Assembly: GCA_963717085.1 (NCBI GenBank)
Contig: CAVQVM010000019.1
Coordinates: forward strand, 310,001 to 374,000
Source: DASQUK01 sp963717085
Lineage (GTDB): Bacteria; Actinomycetota; Acidimicrobiia; Acidimicrobiales; VFJN01
Direction of reading: 5' to 3'
Length of the DNA stretch: 64,000 nt
The translations under genes were made by a program, and so were the position numbers. Position 1 is the first letter of the stretch. Each line of letters begins with the position of its first letter. Shown piece after piece: positions 8,011 through 17,446 of the stretch. The notes under the pieces were generated by a model that was not told the origin of the DNA, made no database searches, and was given only the letters and a program-made list of their open reading frames with translations.

Positions 8011-10058
8011 GCGAGGCCGTGGTGCCGCCACCCGAAGTCGAGGCGCTGGTCGAGCGCTCCCACGCGCTGGGGTCCGACCCGCGGGTGACGAACTACGGCG
8101 GAGGCAACACGTCGTGCAAGGCCACGGTCACGGATCCCGTGACCGGCGAGCCCAGCGAGGTGCTCTACGTGAAGGGCTCGGGAGGCGACCTCGGCACCCT
8201 TCGCCACGACGGCCTGGCGACGCTGCGCCTCGACCGGGTGCGCGCCCTGCAAGGCGTGTATCGGGGCGTCGACCACGAGGACGAGATGGTGGCCGCGTTC
8301 GACCACTGCCGCTGGGGAACCGGCGGCGCCGCGCCGTCGATCGACACCGCGATGCACGCGCTGGTGGACACCCGCCACGTGGATCACCTGCACCCCGACG
8401 CCGTGATCGCCCTCGCGGCGGCGGTCGATGGCGAGGCGTTGACCAAGGAGTGCTTCGGCCGCGAGGTGGCGTGGGTGCCGTGGCGCCGACCCGGCTTCGA
8501 GCTCGGCCTGCAGATCGCCTCGATGGCGGCCGACAATCCGGGACTGCGGGGCGTGGTGTTGGGCGGCCACGGGCTGACGACCTGGGCCGACACGTCCGAA
8601 GCCTGCCAGGCCATCTCGCTCGACGTGATCCACCGGGCCGAGCGTTTCATCGCCGAGCGGGGCCGGCCCGATCCCCTCGGCGCGATGCGCGCCGGGTACG
8701 AGCCTTTGGGGGTCGATGAACGCCGGCGCTTGGCCGGCGAACTGGGCCCCCACATTCGGGGCCTGTGCTCCACCGATCGCCGGGTCGTCGGGCGGTTGTC
8801 CGACAGCGAGCTGGTGCTCGACTTCCTGGGGCGAGAGGCGGTCGGCCGGTTGGCGCCGCTGGGCACGTCATGCCCGGACCACTTCATCCGCACCAAGGTG
8901 CGCCCGCTGCTGCTCGACCTGCCGGCGACGGCGCCGATCGACGAGCTCGTAACTCGGCTGCACGAGCTGCACGCCGCCTACCGCGACGACTATGCCGCCT
9001 ACTACCACCGGCACGCGGGCCCGGACTCGCCGCCCATGCGGGGCGCCGATCCGGTGATCGTGCTGGTCCCCGGTGTCGGCATGTTCAGCTTCGGGGCCGA
9101 CGCGCGGGCGGCGCGGATAGCCGGCGAGTTCTACGTCAACGCCATCAACGTGATGCGCGGCGCCGAGGCGCTCTCGTCCTACCGGCCGATCGACGAGTCC
9201 GAGAAGTTCCGCATCGAGTACTGGGATCTGGAAGAGGCGAAGCTGCGCCGGCTAGCCCCTCCCAAGCCGCTCGAAGGTCGCGTTGCGTTCGTCACCGGAG
9301 CCGCGTCGGGCATCGGCCGCGCCATCGCCGCCCGCCTCGCAGCCGAGGGCGCCGCGGTCGTGCTCGCCGACCGCGACGCGCCCGGCGCCCAGGCCGCGGC
9401 CGAGGAGCTGGGCGGGCCCGACGTGGCGGCGGCGGTCGAGGTCGACGTGAGCGACGAGGCCGCGGTGGAGGCGGCCGTTCGCGAAGCGGCCGCGACGTTC
9501 GGGGGCGTCGACCTGGTGGTCAACAACGCCGGACTGTCGATCTCCAAGCCGCTGGCCGAGACCACATCCGCCGACTGGGATCTGCAGCACCGGGTGATGG
9601 CCCGGGGCTCCTTCCTGGTCAGCCGGGAGACCGCCAAGGCGATGGCGGCGCAGGGGCTGCCGGCCGACATCGTGTACGTCGTGTCCAAGAACGCGGTGGT
9701 TGCCGGCAAGGGCAACGTCGCCTACGGCGCCGCCAAGGCCGACCAGGCCCACCAGGTGCGCCTGCTGGCGACGGAGCTCGGGCCGCTCGGCGTCCGTGTG
9801 AACGGCGTCAATCCCGACGGGGTCGTGCGGGGCTCGGGCATCTTCGAGGGCGCATGGGGTCAGGAGCGCGCCAAGGTGTACGGCGTGCCGCCCGAGGACC
9901 TCGGGAAGTTCTACGCGGGGCGCACGGTCCTCGGTCACGAGGTGCTGCCGGAGCACGTGGCCGACGCCGTCTTCGCCCTGTGCTCCGGCGAGCTGGCGCT
10001 GACGACCGGAACGATCCTGCCGGTGGACAGCGGGGTGCCGATGGCGTTCCTTAGGTGA
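8007..10058 (+). CDS. rhaEW: bifunctional rhamnulose-1-phosphate aldolase / L-lactaldehyde dehydrogenase
   Basis: The 683-residue fusion first splits rhamnulose 1-phosphate into DHAP and L-lactaldehyde and then oxidises the aldehyde to L-lactate. Residues 1 to about 400 are a class II aldolase/adducin domain (TNYGGGNTSCK, YVKGSGGDL, DTRHVDHLHPDAV with metal-binding His residues). From about residue 420 there is a short-chain dehydrogenase with TGAASGIG for NAD and the catalytic pair Tyr573 and Lys577 (YGAAK). The last residues (PVDSGVPMAFLR) are typical of the fused family. This architecture is known from other bacterial rhamnose pathways as RhaEW. It overlaps the mutarotase gene by 4 bases. 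Confidence 0.92.
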   Translation: MSEAVVPPPEVEALVERSHALGSDPRVTNYGGGNTSCKATVTDPVTGEPSEVLYVKGSGGDLGTLRHDGLATLRLDRVRALQGVYRGVDHEDEMVAAFDHCRWGTGGAAPSIDTAMHALVDTRHVDHLHPDAVIALAAAVDGEALTKECFGREVAWVPWRRPGFELGLQIASMAADNPGLRGVVLGGHGLTTWADTSEACQAISLDVIHRAERFIAERGRPDPLGAMRAGYEPLGVDERRRLAGELGPHIRGLCSTDRRVVGRLSDSELVLDFLGREAVGRLAPLGTSCPDHFIRTKVRPLLLDLPATAPIDELVTRLHELHAAYRDDYAAYYHRHAGPDSPPMRGADPVIVLVPGVGMFSFGADARAARIAGEFYVNAINVMRGAEALSSYRPIDESEKFRIEYWDLEEAKLRRLAPPKPLEGRVAFVTGAASGIGRAIAARLAAEGAAVVLADRDAPGAQAAAEELGGPDVAAAVEVDVSDEAAVEAAVREAAATFGGVDLVVNNAGLSISKPLAETTSADWDLQHRVMARGSFLVSRETAKAMAAQGLPADIVYVVSKNAVVAGKGNVAYGAAKADQAHQVRLLATELGPLGVRVNGVNPDGVVRGSGIFEGAWGQERAKVYGVPPEDLGKFYAGRTVLGHEVLPEHVADAVFALCSGELALTTGTILPVDSGVPMAFLR

Positions 10059-10082
10059 CGCCCTAGAAGGGAGGAGATGGCG

Positions 10083-11378
10083 ATGGCGATCGACCGGAGC
10101 CGCATCGAGGAGGAGAACCAGATCCGCCTGTCCTGGCACGAGTCCGACCTGGGGCACGCCGTCGACGTGGTGGGTCGCTCGGGTGTCGACGGGGAGGTGG
10201 TGATCGCCGAGGTGGCCCGGTTCAGCGCCGCGGCGCCGTCGTGGGCGGTCGGCACCGGCGGCACCCGCTTCGGCCGGTTCCCCGGCGGCGGCGAGCCGCG
10301 CGACACCTACGAGAAGATGGACGACATCGCGACCCTCAACTCGCTGACCGGCGCGAACCGCACGGTCAGCCTCCACGTGCCGTGGGACGACCCGGGGTTG
10401 GGCGCCGGCGCCGCCGCCCTGCGGCACCATGCCGAGGATCTGGGCATCGGCTTCGACGCCATGAACTCCAACACCTTCCAGGACAGTCCCTCGACCACGA
10501 ACGACGGGAGCGTGTCCTACAAGTTCGGCAGCCTGGCCAACGTCGACGAGGGTGCGCGGCGCGCGGCCGTCGAGCACAACCACTACGTGATCGACCTCGG
10601 CGTCGAGCTGGGGTCGCGGGCCGTGACGGTGTGGCTGGCCGACGGCATGAACCATCCCGGACAGGCCAGCTTCCGCGGCCAGTTCGAGCGCGTCCTGGAG
10701 GGGCTCGGTGAGATCTACGCCCTCGTGCCCGACGACTGGGAGATGTACACCGAGCACAAGCCCTACGAGCCGGCCTTCTACTCGTCGGTCAACAACGACT
10801 GGGGTACGTCGCTGCTCTTGGCGCAGGGCACCGGTGAGCGGGTCAAGTGCCTCGTCGACCTCGGCCACCACCTGCCCAACACCAACATCGAGCAGGTGGT
10901 GTCGCGGCTCGCGATGGTGGGCCGGCTCGGCGGCTTCCACTTCAACGACTCCAAGTACGGCGACGACGACCTCACGGTCGGGTCGATCACGCCGTTCCAG
11001 CTCTTCCTGATCATCGGTGAGCTGCTCGAGGCCGGCGGCGGGCAGATGCCTGCGGCCGCGTACATGATCGACGAGAGCCACAACCTCAAGGACCCGCTCG
11101 AGGACCTGATCCAGGCCACCGACGCGCTCCAGGTGGCCCTGGCCCAGGCACTGTGCGTCAACCGTGCCGACCTGGCCGACGCCCAGCAGGCGAACGATGC
11201 GGCGCGGGCGGCCGAGGTGCTCCACCGGGGGTTCCGCACCGATGTGCGTCCGCTCGTAGCCGAGGCCCGGCGCCGCAACGGCGCGGCGCTGGACCCGCTG
11301 GCCGCGTTCCGGGCGATCGGCTACCGGGCCGCGGTGACCGCGACCCGGGGCGCCGACTCGGTCGCGACGGGGCTCTAG
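10083..11378 (+). CDS. rhaI: L-rhamnose isomerase
   Basis: Converts L-rhamnose to L-rhamnulose. The protein of about 431 residues belongs to the broad-specificity type known from Pseudomonas stutzeri rather than E. coli RhaA. Conserved segments are WAVGTGGTRFGRFPG, YTEHKPYEPAFYSS, LVDLGHHLPNTNIEQ and GGFHFNDSKYGDDDL; they carry the Glu, Asp and His metal ligands of the TIM barrel. Two ATG codons compete (10077 and 10083). GGAGGAG at 10070-10076 abuts the first and is 6 bases from the second, so 10083 is chosen. It lies between the aldolase and kinase genes. Confidence 0.92.
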   Translation: MAIDRSRIEEENQIRLSWHESDLGHAVDVVGRSGVDGEVVIAEVARFSAAAPSWAVGTGGTRFGRFPGGGEPRDTYEKMDDIATLNSLTGANRTVSLHVPWDDPGLGAGAAALRHHAEDLGIGFDAMNSNTFQDSPSTTNDGSVSYKFGSLANVDEGARRAAVEHNHYVIDLGVELGSRAVTVWLADGMNHPGQASFRGQFERVLEGLGEIYALVPDDWEMYTEHKPYEPAFYSSVNNDWGTSLLLAQGTGERVKCLVDLGHHLPNTNIEQVVSRLAMVGRLGGFHFNDSKYGDDDLTVGSITPFQLFLIIGELLEAGGGQMPAAAYMIDESHNLKDPLEDLIQATDALQVALAQALCVNRADLADAQQANDAARAAEVLHRGFRTDVRPLVAEARRRNGAALDPLAAFRAIGYRAAVTATRGADSVATGL

Positions 11379-11382
11379 CGCC

Positions 11383-12723
11383 GTGGCCGACGCGCCGGTT
11401 GCGGTCGTCGCCGTCGACTTCGGGGCGTCATCGATCCGGGTGTGCCGGGTCGAGCTCGGCGATGGTGCGCCGGCGCTGTCGGTCGTCCACCGCTATGTGC
11501 ACGCGTCGGTTGCCGACTCCGGGGGGCGCTTGAGGTGGGACTGGCCGCGGCTCGTGGCCGAGATGGAGAAGGGCTTGGCGGTCGCGCTGGAGGCGGGGCC
11601 GGTGGCGTCGATCGGCCTCGACACCTGGGGTGTGGACTACGGGCTGCTCGACGACCGGGGCGAGCTGGTGGCGCCCCCGATCTCGTACCGTGACCACCGC
11701 ACCGCGGGATACCGGTCGGTGGTGGACCGGGTTGGCGGTGCCGAGGCGCTGTTCGGGATCACGGGCGTGCAGCTGCAGCCCTTCAACACCGTGTTCCAGG
11801 TGGCGGCGCATGACCGCGCCGAGCTGGCCCGGGCCCGGCATCTGCTGATGCTGCCGGAGCTGCTGGTCCTCCACCTGACGGGCGAGGCCGTCGGGGAACG
11901 CAGCAGCGCGGGCACGACCGGTCTCGTGGACATCCGCACCGGCGAGTGGTCGCAGCCACTGGCCGAGGCGGTCGGCCTCGACCGAGCGCTGCTGCCGCCG
12001 ATCCTGGTCGCCGGGACCCGGGTGGGCAGCTGGCAGGGCGTGCCGGTGCACCTGGTGGGCGGCCACGACACCGCGTCGGCCGTCGTGGCCATGGGGGCGC
12101 ACCCGGGCGCCGGCTCGGCGTTCGTCTCCGCGGGCACCTGGGCCATCGTGGGCCGGGAGCGGCCCGAACCTGACCTGAGTGCCGCCGCCCTGGCCGCCAA
12201 CTTCACGAACGAGATCGGGGCCCTGGGGGGCGTGCGGTTCCTCAAGAACCTGGCCGGCGCGTGGCTGATCGAGCGCTGCCGCCCGCCCTGGGGTGAACCC
12301 TCGATCGCAGACCTGATCGCGGCGGCGGCCACCGTCGATGGACCCGAGCGGGTGCTGGACGTCGCCGACGACCGCTTCCTCAATCCCGACGACATGTTGG
12401 CGGCCGTCACGGCCGACCTGGGCTTGGCCACCGATGCGCCGCCGCCGGTGGTGGTCAGGGGCATCGTCGAGTCTCAGGTCGCCGGCACGGCGACCGTGCT
12501 CGGCCAGCTCGGCGGCGTGACCGACGTGCACGTGTTCGGCGGCGCCCAGTCGGCGCTCTACCGCCGGCTCCTTGCTGAGCGGACCGGGCTGCCGGTGTGC
12601 GCGGGCCCGATCGAGGCCACCGCGCTCGGCAACGCCCTGGTTCAGGGCATCGCCCTGGGCGTGTACGGCGACCTGGCCGACGCCCGAAGCCACCTCGCGG
12701 ACCGATGGGCGGGTGCGTCGTGA
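11383..12723 (+). CDS. rhaB: rhamnulokinase
   Basis: Phosphorylates L-rhamnulose at C1 with ATP. It is an FGGY-family sugar kinase of 446 residues with the N-terminal phosphate loop VAVDFGASSIRV, GLDTWGVDYGLLD, SYRDHRT, the C-terminal domain opening GGHDTASAVVA and the nucleotide-binding VFGGAQSALYRRLLAE. GTG start 4 bases after the isomerase stop. Its product is the substrate of the fused aldolase. Confidence 0.93.
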   Translation: MADAPVAVVAVDFGASSIRVCRVELGDGAPALSVVHRYVHASVADSGGRLRWDWPRLVAEMEKGLAVALEAGPVASIGLDTWGVDYGLLDDRGELVAPPISYRDHRTAGYRSVVDRVGGAEALFGITGVQLQPFNTVFQVAAHDRAELARARHLLMLPELLVLHLTGEAVGERSSAGTTGLVDIRTGEWSQPLAEAVGLDRALLPPILVAGTRVGSWQGVPVHLVGGHDTASAVVAMGAHPGAGSAFVSAGTWAIVGRERPEPDLSAAALAANFTNEIGALGGVRFLKNLAGAWLIERCRPPWGEPSIADLIAAAATVDGPERVLDVADDRFLNPDDMLAAVTADLGLATDAPPPVVVRGIVESQVAGTATVLGQLGGVTDVHVFGGAQSALYRRLLAERTGLPVCAGPIEATALGNALVQGIALGVYGDLADARSHLADRWAGAS

Positions 12724-13466
12724 GCATCGATGCGATCGACCGCCTGCAACGCATCGGGGCCCGGGTGCAGAGCGAGGGGCGGGTCAAGGTGGTCGAGCTG
12801 GCGGCGGCGTTCGACGTCAGCGAGATGACCATCCGCCGCGACCTCGACATGCTCGCCGAGCAGGGGGTCGTGCAGCGGATCCGCGGGGGCGCGGTCGCCA
12901 TCGGGCCGCAGCCGTTCGCCGAGCGGTTCAGCCGCCATGTCCGGGCCAAGGACCGGATCGCCTCCAAGCTCGCTCCACTGGTGGGCGACGGGGGTGCCAT
13001 CGGGATCGACGCCTCGACCACGCTCCAGCGCCTGTCGGTTCACCTCGGCGACGTGCGCGACCTCACGGTGGTGACCAACGGGCAGGACACGTTCGCGGCG
13101 CTGCAGGACAAGCCGGGCGTGACGGCGCTGCTGACCGGCGGCCAGCTCGACCCCCGGACCGGCAGCCTGGTCGGGCCGCTCGCCACGCGCACGGCGCACG
13201 ACGTGCTGCTGCGGCGGCTGTTCATGTCGGCCGCCGCCTTGCACCCGGCGCACGGCACGTCCGAGGCCACGCTCGAGGACGCCGAGGTCAAGCTCGCACT
13301 CGCCGACGTGGCCGCCGAGGTCGTGGTGGCCGTCGACTCCAGCAAGCTGGGCCAGCGGGCCCCCGCCCGCGGCCTGGCGCCGGAACGCGTGCGGGTGCTG
13401 ATCACCGAGCTCGACCCCGGCGACGCGCGCCTCGATCCCTACCGCGAGCGGTGGGAGCTGCTGTGA
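12720..13466 (+). CDS. DeoR-family transcriptional regulator of the rhamnose operon
   Basis: Sugar-phosphate-responsive repressor type, 248 residues. An N-terminal helix-turn-helix (VKVVELAAAFDVSEMTIRRDL) is followed by RIRGGAV and a DeoRC effector domain (GIDASTTLQRL, VTNG, LTGGQLDPRTGSLVG, VVVAVDSSKLGQRA). The GTG at 12720 overlaps the kinase stop as GTGA and gives a standard family length. An upstream in-frame extension reads through the kinase gene and is rejected. Rhizobial rhamnose operons also use a DeoR regulator. The direct repeat at 2601-2617 is a candidate target. Confidence 0.88.
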   Translation: MSIDAIDRLQRIGARVQSEGRVKVVELAAAFDVSEMTIRRDLDMLAEQGVVQRIRGGAVAIGPQPFAERFSRHVRAKDRIASKLAPLVGDGGAIGIDASTTLQRLSVHLGDVRDLTVVTNGQDTFAALQDKPGVTALLTGGQLDPRTGSLVGPLATRTAHDVLLRRLFMSAAALHPAHGTSEATLEDAEVKLALADVAAEVVVAVDSSKLGQRAPARGLAPERVRVLITELDPGDARLDPYRERWELL

Positions 13467-14677
13467 TCGACACCCTGCGCTCGGTGCTCCGGTTTCGCCG
13501 CCTGGAGCTCGACCCGGTGGCCCGCCGGCTGGCGCGGGCGGCGTCGGTCGCCGACCTGCGGGCCATCGCCCGGCGGCGCCTGCCCCGCGGCGTGTTCGAC
13601 TACATCGACGGCGGCGCCGAGGACGAGCGCACGATGGCGGCCAATGCGGCGGCGTTCGCGGCGGTGACGTTTCGACCCCGGGTGCTGCGGGACGTCAGCG
13701 AGGTCGACCCCTCGACGACGCTGCTCGGCCGACCGTTGCCGTTGCCGCTGGTCCTCGCGCCGACCGGTTTCAGCCGCATCGCCGATCCCGACGGCGAGCT
13801 GGCCGTGGCGCGGGCGGCGGCTCGGGCCGGACTGCCGTACACGCTGTCGACCCTGAGCACCCGCTCGATCGAGGAGGTGGCGGCCGCCGGCGCGGGCCCC
13901 AAGTGGTTCCAGGTCTATGTCTGGCGCGACCGGGGGCTGGTGAAGGAGATGATCGGGCGGGCCGCCACCGCCGGCTACGAGGCGCTGGTGCTCACCGTCG
14001 ACACCGCGGTGCTCGGCCGGAGGGAGCGCGACGTGCGGCGGGGGTTCTCGCTGCCCCCCACGATCGGGCTGAGCACGCTGGTCGACGGCGCGTTGCACCC
14101 GGGCTGGACCTGGCGGTTCCTGCGGTCCGACCCGATCCGCTTCGCCAACGTGCGCGACGCCGCAGGTATCGGTGACGGCAGCACGGCCGTGACGTTGTCC
14201 GAGTACGTCAACACGCAGTTCGACCCGAGACTCTCGTGGCGAGACGTGGAGTGGATGCGCTCGGTGTGGGCCGGCCCACTGGTCATCAAGGGCGTCCAGA
14301 CCGTGGACGACGCCCGCTTGGCCGCGGACGCCGGTGTCGAGGCCATCGCGCTTTCCAACCACGGCGGCCGTCAACTCGACTCGGCGCCGGCGACGCTCGA
14401 TCTGGTGGCACCCGTGGCCGACGCGGTGGGGGACCGGCTCGAGATCATCTGCGACGGAGGCGTCCGTCGGGGCAGCGACATCGTGAAGGCGGTAGCGCTG
14501 GGCGCCCGGGCCTGCATGGCCGGCCGCGCCTATCTCTACGGGTTGGGCGCCGCCGGAGAGCGGGGTGTCGACCACGTGCTGGGCCTGTTCGACGCCGACG
14601 TCCGCCGCACCATGGCTCTCGTGGGGGCCGGCAGCGTCGCCGAGCTCGGGCGTGAGCGCGTCGAGCTACCACGGTGA
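13463..14677 (+). CDS. lldD: FMN-dependent L-lactate dehydrogenase (alpha-hydroxy-acid family)
   Basis: Oxidises L-lactate to pyruvate and passes electrons to an acceptor. The 404-residue protein has the family's FMN barrel: FDYIDGGAEDERT, LAPTGFSRIADPDGE, WFQVYVWRDR, LTVDTAVLGRRERD, the catalytic SNHGGRQLDS (His base, Arg substrate ligand) and ICDGGVRRGSDIVKA. GTG start overlaps the regulator stop as GTGA. Its position completes the pathway from the L-lactate made by the RhaEW fusion. Other 2-hydroxy acids remain possible substrates. Confidence 0.85.
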   Translation: MIDTLRSVLRFRRLELDPVARRLARAASVADLRAIARRRLPRGVFDYIDGGAEDERTMAANAAAFAAVTFRPRVLRDVSEVDPSTTLLGRPLPLPLVLAPTGFSRIADPDGELAVARAAARAGLPYTLSTLSTRSIEEVAAAGAGPKWFQVYVWRDRGLVKEMIGRAATAGYEALVLTVDTAVLGRRERDVRRGFSLPPTIGLSTLVDGALHPGWTWRFLRSDPIRFANVRDAAGIGDGSTAVTLSEYVNTQFDPRLSWRDVEWMRSVWAGPLVIKGVQTVDDARLAADAGVEAIALSNHGGRQLDSAPATLDLVAPVADAVGDRLEIICDGGVRRGSDIVKAVALGARACMAGRAYLYGLGAAGERGVDHVLGLFDADVRRTMALVGAGSVAELGRERVELPR

Positions 14678-14699
14678 AGTGACGGCTACGTTGGCCGGC

Positions 14700-16553
14700 A
14701 TGGCCGGGCAGTTTGACTTCGTCGTCGTGGGTGGTGGGTCGGCCGGCGCGGTGGTCGCCGCCCGGCTCTCGGAGGATCCGGCCTGCCGGGTCGCCCTTGT
14801 CGAGGCGGGCGGCCCGCCGCCTCCCGAAGAGCTGATGCCGGCGGCGTGCCCCGCCCTGCAACAGAACCCCGCGACCGACTGGATGTACACGGCCGACGCC
14901 GGCGGCTGTGGCCAGGGGCTCATCGGCGGCCGGATGATGGTGCCTCGGGGCAAGATGCTCGGCGGATCGTCTGGCATCAACTACATGGCCTACGTCCGGG
15001 GGCATCCGGGCGACTTCGACTCGTGGGCCGCGGGTGGCGCCGACGGGTGGAGCTACGACGACGTGCTGCCCTACTTCAAGAAGAGCGAGGGCCTCGCCCC
15101 CAGCGGCGACATCGTCGTCGATGCCGACGCCCACAACACGCAGGGCCCCCTCGGCGTCTCAGTGCGAGCCCCAGTGCTGTCCGGCGCCGAGCAGTTCGTC
15201 GACGCCGCGGTCGCGGCCGGGATCCCGAGGGGCGACTACAACGGCCGTGACCGTGGGGGGCCCGACGGGGTGGTCTCGCTCCTGCAGACCACGACCCGGG
15301 CCGGCAAGCGGTCGAGCACGTACCACGCGTTCCTCGAGGGGGACGTCGAGGGGCGCCCCAACCTCGAGGTGATCTGCGGGGCGCAGGTGACGAGGGTGAT
15401 CGTCGAGGGCGATGCGGGCGAGCTGCAGGCAACCGGGGTCGAGTACCGAACCGCCGGCGGCGAGACGGCCGTCGCCTGGGCCGCCAAGGAGGTGGTGCTC
15501 AGCGCCGGAGCGGTGGGTTCACCCCAGATCCTGATGCTGTCCGGCGTGGGGCCGAGGGGCGAGCTCGAAGCCGTCGGCGTGGCCTGCCTACTCGACGCCC
15601 CCGACGTCGGCAAGCACCTCAAGGACCACCTTCAGGTCGGTCTCCTCTTTCCGGCACCCGGCATCGGCGTGTCGATGAGCCAGATGGGCGTCTCGCTGGG
15701 TCCGGACGCGCTGCGGTCGCCCGCCGGGCCACTGCCGGCCGACCCGGCCGATGACGCCGACCTGCCCGAGGAGCTCCAGGCGCTCAAGGCGGAGGCTGAG
15801 CGCCGGGTCACCGAGTGGGCGACCACCGGGCACGGCCTGGTGGCGTCGTCGCTCTACGAGGCGTGCGCCTGGTTCTCCACCGGCCTCGGCGACGACCACA
15901 CCCACGATGCCCAGCTGGCAATCTTCGTGTGCGGTTACAACCGCGACATCTGGCGCACCTGCCTCAGGGTCGATCCGGACGAGTACTTCGACGATGCCGA
16001 CCAGCGGCTCGCTCCCGACGCCGAGTCGGTGATCGTCCTCGCCAACCCGGTGCAGCCCCACAGCGAGGGCGAGATCGTGCTCGCCAGTGCCGACCCGCTC
16101 GATCAACCGGACATCCGGATGAACTACTACGGCGATCCCTACGACATGCAGGTCATGATCGCGGTGCTTCGCCGGGCGCTCGACGTCGTGGCCAACTGGC
16201 CCGGGCAGGAGCCCGGCCCGCTGCTCGTCCCCCCTGCGCTCGCAGCCAAGCACGGACACGTCGCGGGCGACACCCCGAGCGACGAGCTGCTCGAGGACCT
16301 GGCCCGGCACTACTCGTTCACGGTGTACCACCTGACGTCGACGTGCCGGATGGGAAGCGTGGTGGATGCGCAGCTCCGAGTGATGGGCGTCGCCGGCCTG
16401 CGGGTCGCCGACGCCAGCGTCATGCCCAACGTTGTGAGCGGCAACACCAACGCCGCGTCGATCATGATCGGCGAGAAGGCGGCAGAGATGGTGGCCGCCG
16501 ACCATGGGTTGCAGCTGACGGAGTTCGTCGCCCCTGCGGTCACGGGGACCTGA
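14700..16553 (+). CDS. GMC-family FAD oxidoreductase
   Basis: Flavin-dependent alcohol or sugar oxidoreductase (choline dehydrogenase-like), 617 residues. The N-terminus binds FAD (VVVGGGSAGAVVAARLSE), the GMC signature is PRGKMLGGSSGINYMAY, a second appears at LSAGAVGSPQILMLSGVG, and the C-terminus has the active-site region TCRMGSV and NVVSGNTNAASIMIGEKA. ATG 14700 places the FAD motif at the expected position; an in-frame GTG at 14679 is the alternative. Substrate is unknown. It follows lldD by about 20 bases and may be co-transcribed with the rhamnose genes. Confidence 0.82.
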   Translation: MAGQFDFVVVGGGSAGAVVAARLSEDPACRVALVEAGGPPPPEELMPAACPALQQNPATDWMYTADAGGCGQGLIGGRMMVPRGKMLGGSSGINYMAYVRGHPGDFDSWAAGGADGWSYDDVLPYFKKSEGLAPSGDIVVDADAHNTQGPLGVSVRAPVLSGAEQFVDAAVAAGIPRGDYNGRDRGGPDGVVSLLQTTTRAGKRSSTYHAFLEGDVEGRPNLEVICGAQVTRVIVEGDAGELQATGVEYRTAGGETAVAWAAKEVVLSAGAVGSPQILMLSGVGPRGELEAVGVACLLDAPDVGKHLKDHLQVGLLFPAPGIGVSMSQMGVSLGPDALRSPAGPLPADPADDADLPEELQALKAEAERRVTEWATTGHGLVASSLYEACAWFSTGLGDDHTHDAQLAIFVCGYNRDIWRTCLRVDPDEYFDDADQRLAPDAESVIVLANPVQPHSEGEIVLASADPLDQPDIRMNYYGDPYDMQVMIAVLRRALDVVANWPGQEPGPLLVPPALAAKHGHVAGDTPSDELLEDLARHYSFTVYHLTSTCRMGSVVDAQLRVMGVAGLRVADASVMPNVVSGNTNAASIMIGEKAAEMVAADHGLQLTEFVAPAVTGT

Positions 16554-16610
16554 CTCGAGGAGTGGCCGTCGCTGCTGCGGAAGTAGGCGACGTGTGGGTA
16601 GGCGGGATTC

Positions 16611-17360
16611 ATGGTCGACGCTGACTCCATCGCCGTCGTGCTGGATGTGCTCGAACCCGAGCGAGCGGCCTTGGTCGCGTTGCTCGAGGGGCTGGAGCCC
16701 GACGACTGGACACGTTCGACGGAATGCCCCGCCTACACGATCAAGGGCGTGGCCACCCACGTGCTGGGCGACGACCTGTCGCTCCTCAGCCGGCAGCGCG
16801 ACGTTGCCGAGAATGGTCTCGTTGAGCTTGCCCGCGATCGGCCCGACGCAGACTTCAGGACGCTGCTCGACACGTTCAACGATCGCTGGGTTGACGCAGC
16901 GGGGTTCCTCAGCACCGAACTGGTCGTCGAGCTCCTGCGGCTCACGGGCGGGTGGACGGCCGCCTATTACCGCGCCGTCGATCCCGACGCTTGGGGCGAG
17001 CCCGTCGGGTTCTTCGGGAGTCGTGGGTCGAGCTCCCCGTACTGGCAGGCCATCGCTCGCGAATATGTCGAACGCTGGGTGCACCACTCCCAGATCCGGC
17101 GTGCGCTCGGCCTCGGGTCGCTTGCCGAGCGGCCGTTCCTCATCGCGGGGATCGAGGTGGCAGCCACCGTCGGAGGAGCGATGGCCAGCATCCCCACCGA
17201 CCCCGACGGTCTCTGGGCGCTCGACTCCGTCGTGCTCGGGCCCGCGAGCCAGGCAGCCGACATTCTCACGCGGGCCCACACCGCCGATGAGGTGCGCGCC
17301 CTCGTGAGCGGGCCGGTCGAGCGTGTCGAGCTCCTCGCCGCTATTGCCGGCCGCTCCTGA
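16611..17360 (+). CDS. maleylpyruvate-isomerase-like (MDMPI/DinB-fold) protein
   Basis: A 249-residue protein that begins with the MDMPI N-terminal type helix bundle (LEPERAALVALLEGLEPDDW, CPAYTIKGVATHVLGDDLSLL). The middle helix YVERWVHHSQIR has the His residues usual for metal binding in this fold. Known relatives use mycothiol, the actinobacterial thiol, but the substrate here cannot be read from sequence. It stands alone between the GMC gene and a sulfotransferase on the same strand. Confidence 0.7.
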   Translation: MVDADSIAVVLDVLEPERAALVALLEGLEPDDWTRSTECPAYTIKGVATHVLGDDLSLLSRQRDVAENGLVELARDRPDADFRTLLDTFNDRWVDAAGFLSTELVVELLRLTGGWTAAYYRAVDPDAWGEPVGFFGSRGSSSPYWQAIAREYVERWVHHSQIRRALGLGSLAERPFLIAGIEVAATVGGAMASIPTDPDGLWALDSVVLGPASQAADILTRAHTADEVRALVSGPVERVELLAAIAGRS

Positions 17361-17446
17361 CCCCGCACTCGGGAGTGCGCACCGATCCGGGCGCGGCGTC
17401 TCGATCTCACGGGCGGCCGAAGATCGCCGCAGGTCATGCTTCAGTC

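Noticed and set aside
12572..13462. Extended N-terminus for the lactate dehydrogenase
   Set aside because: The frame is open through the regulator gene but encodes Arg/Gly-rich text with no family match. GTG 13463 gives the normal length and an overlap start.
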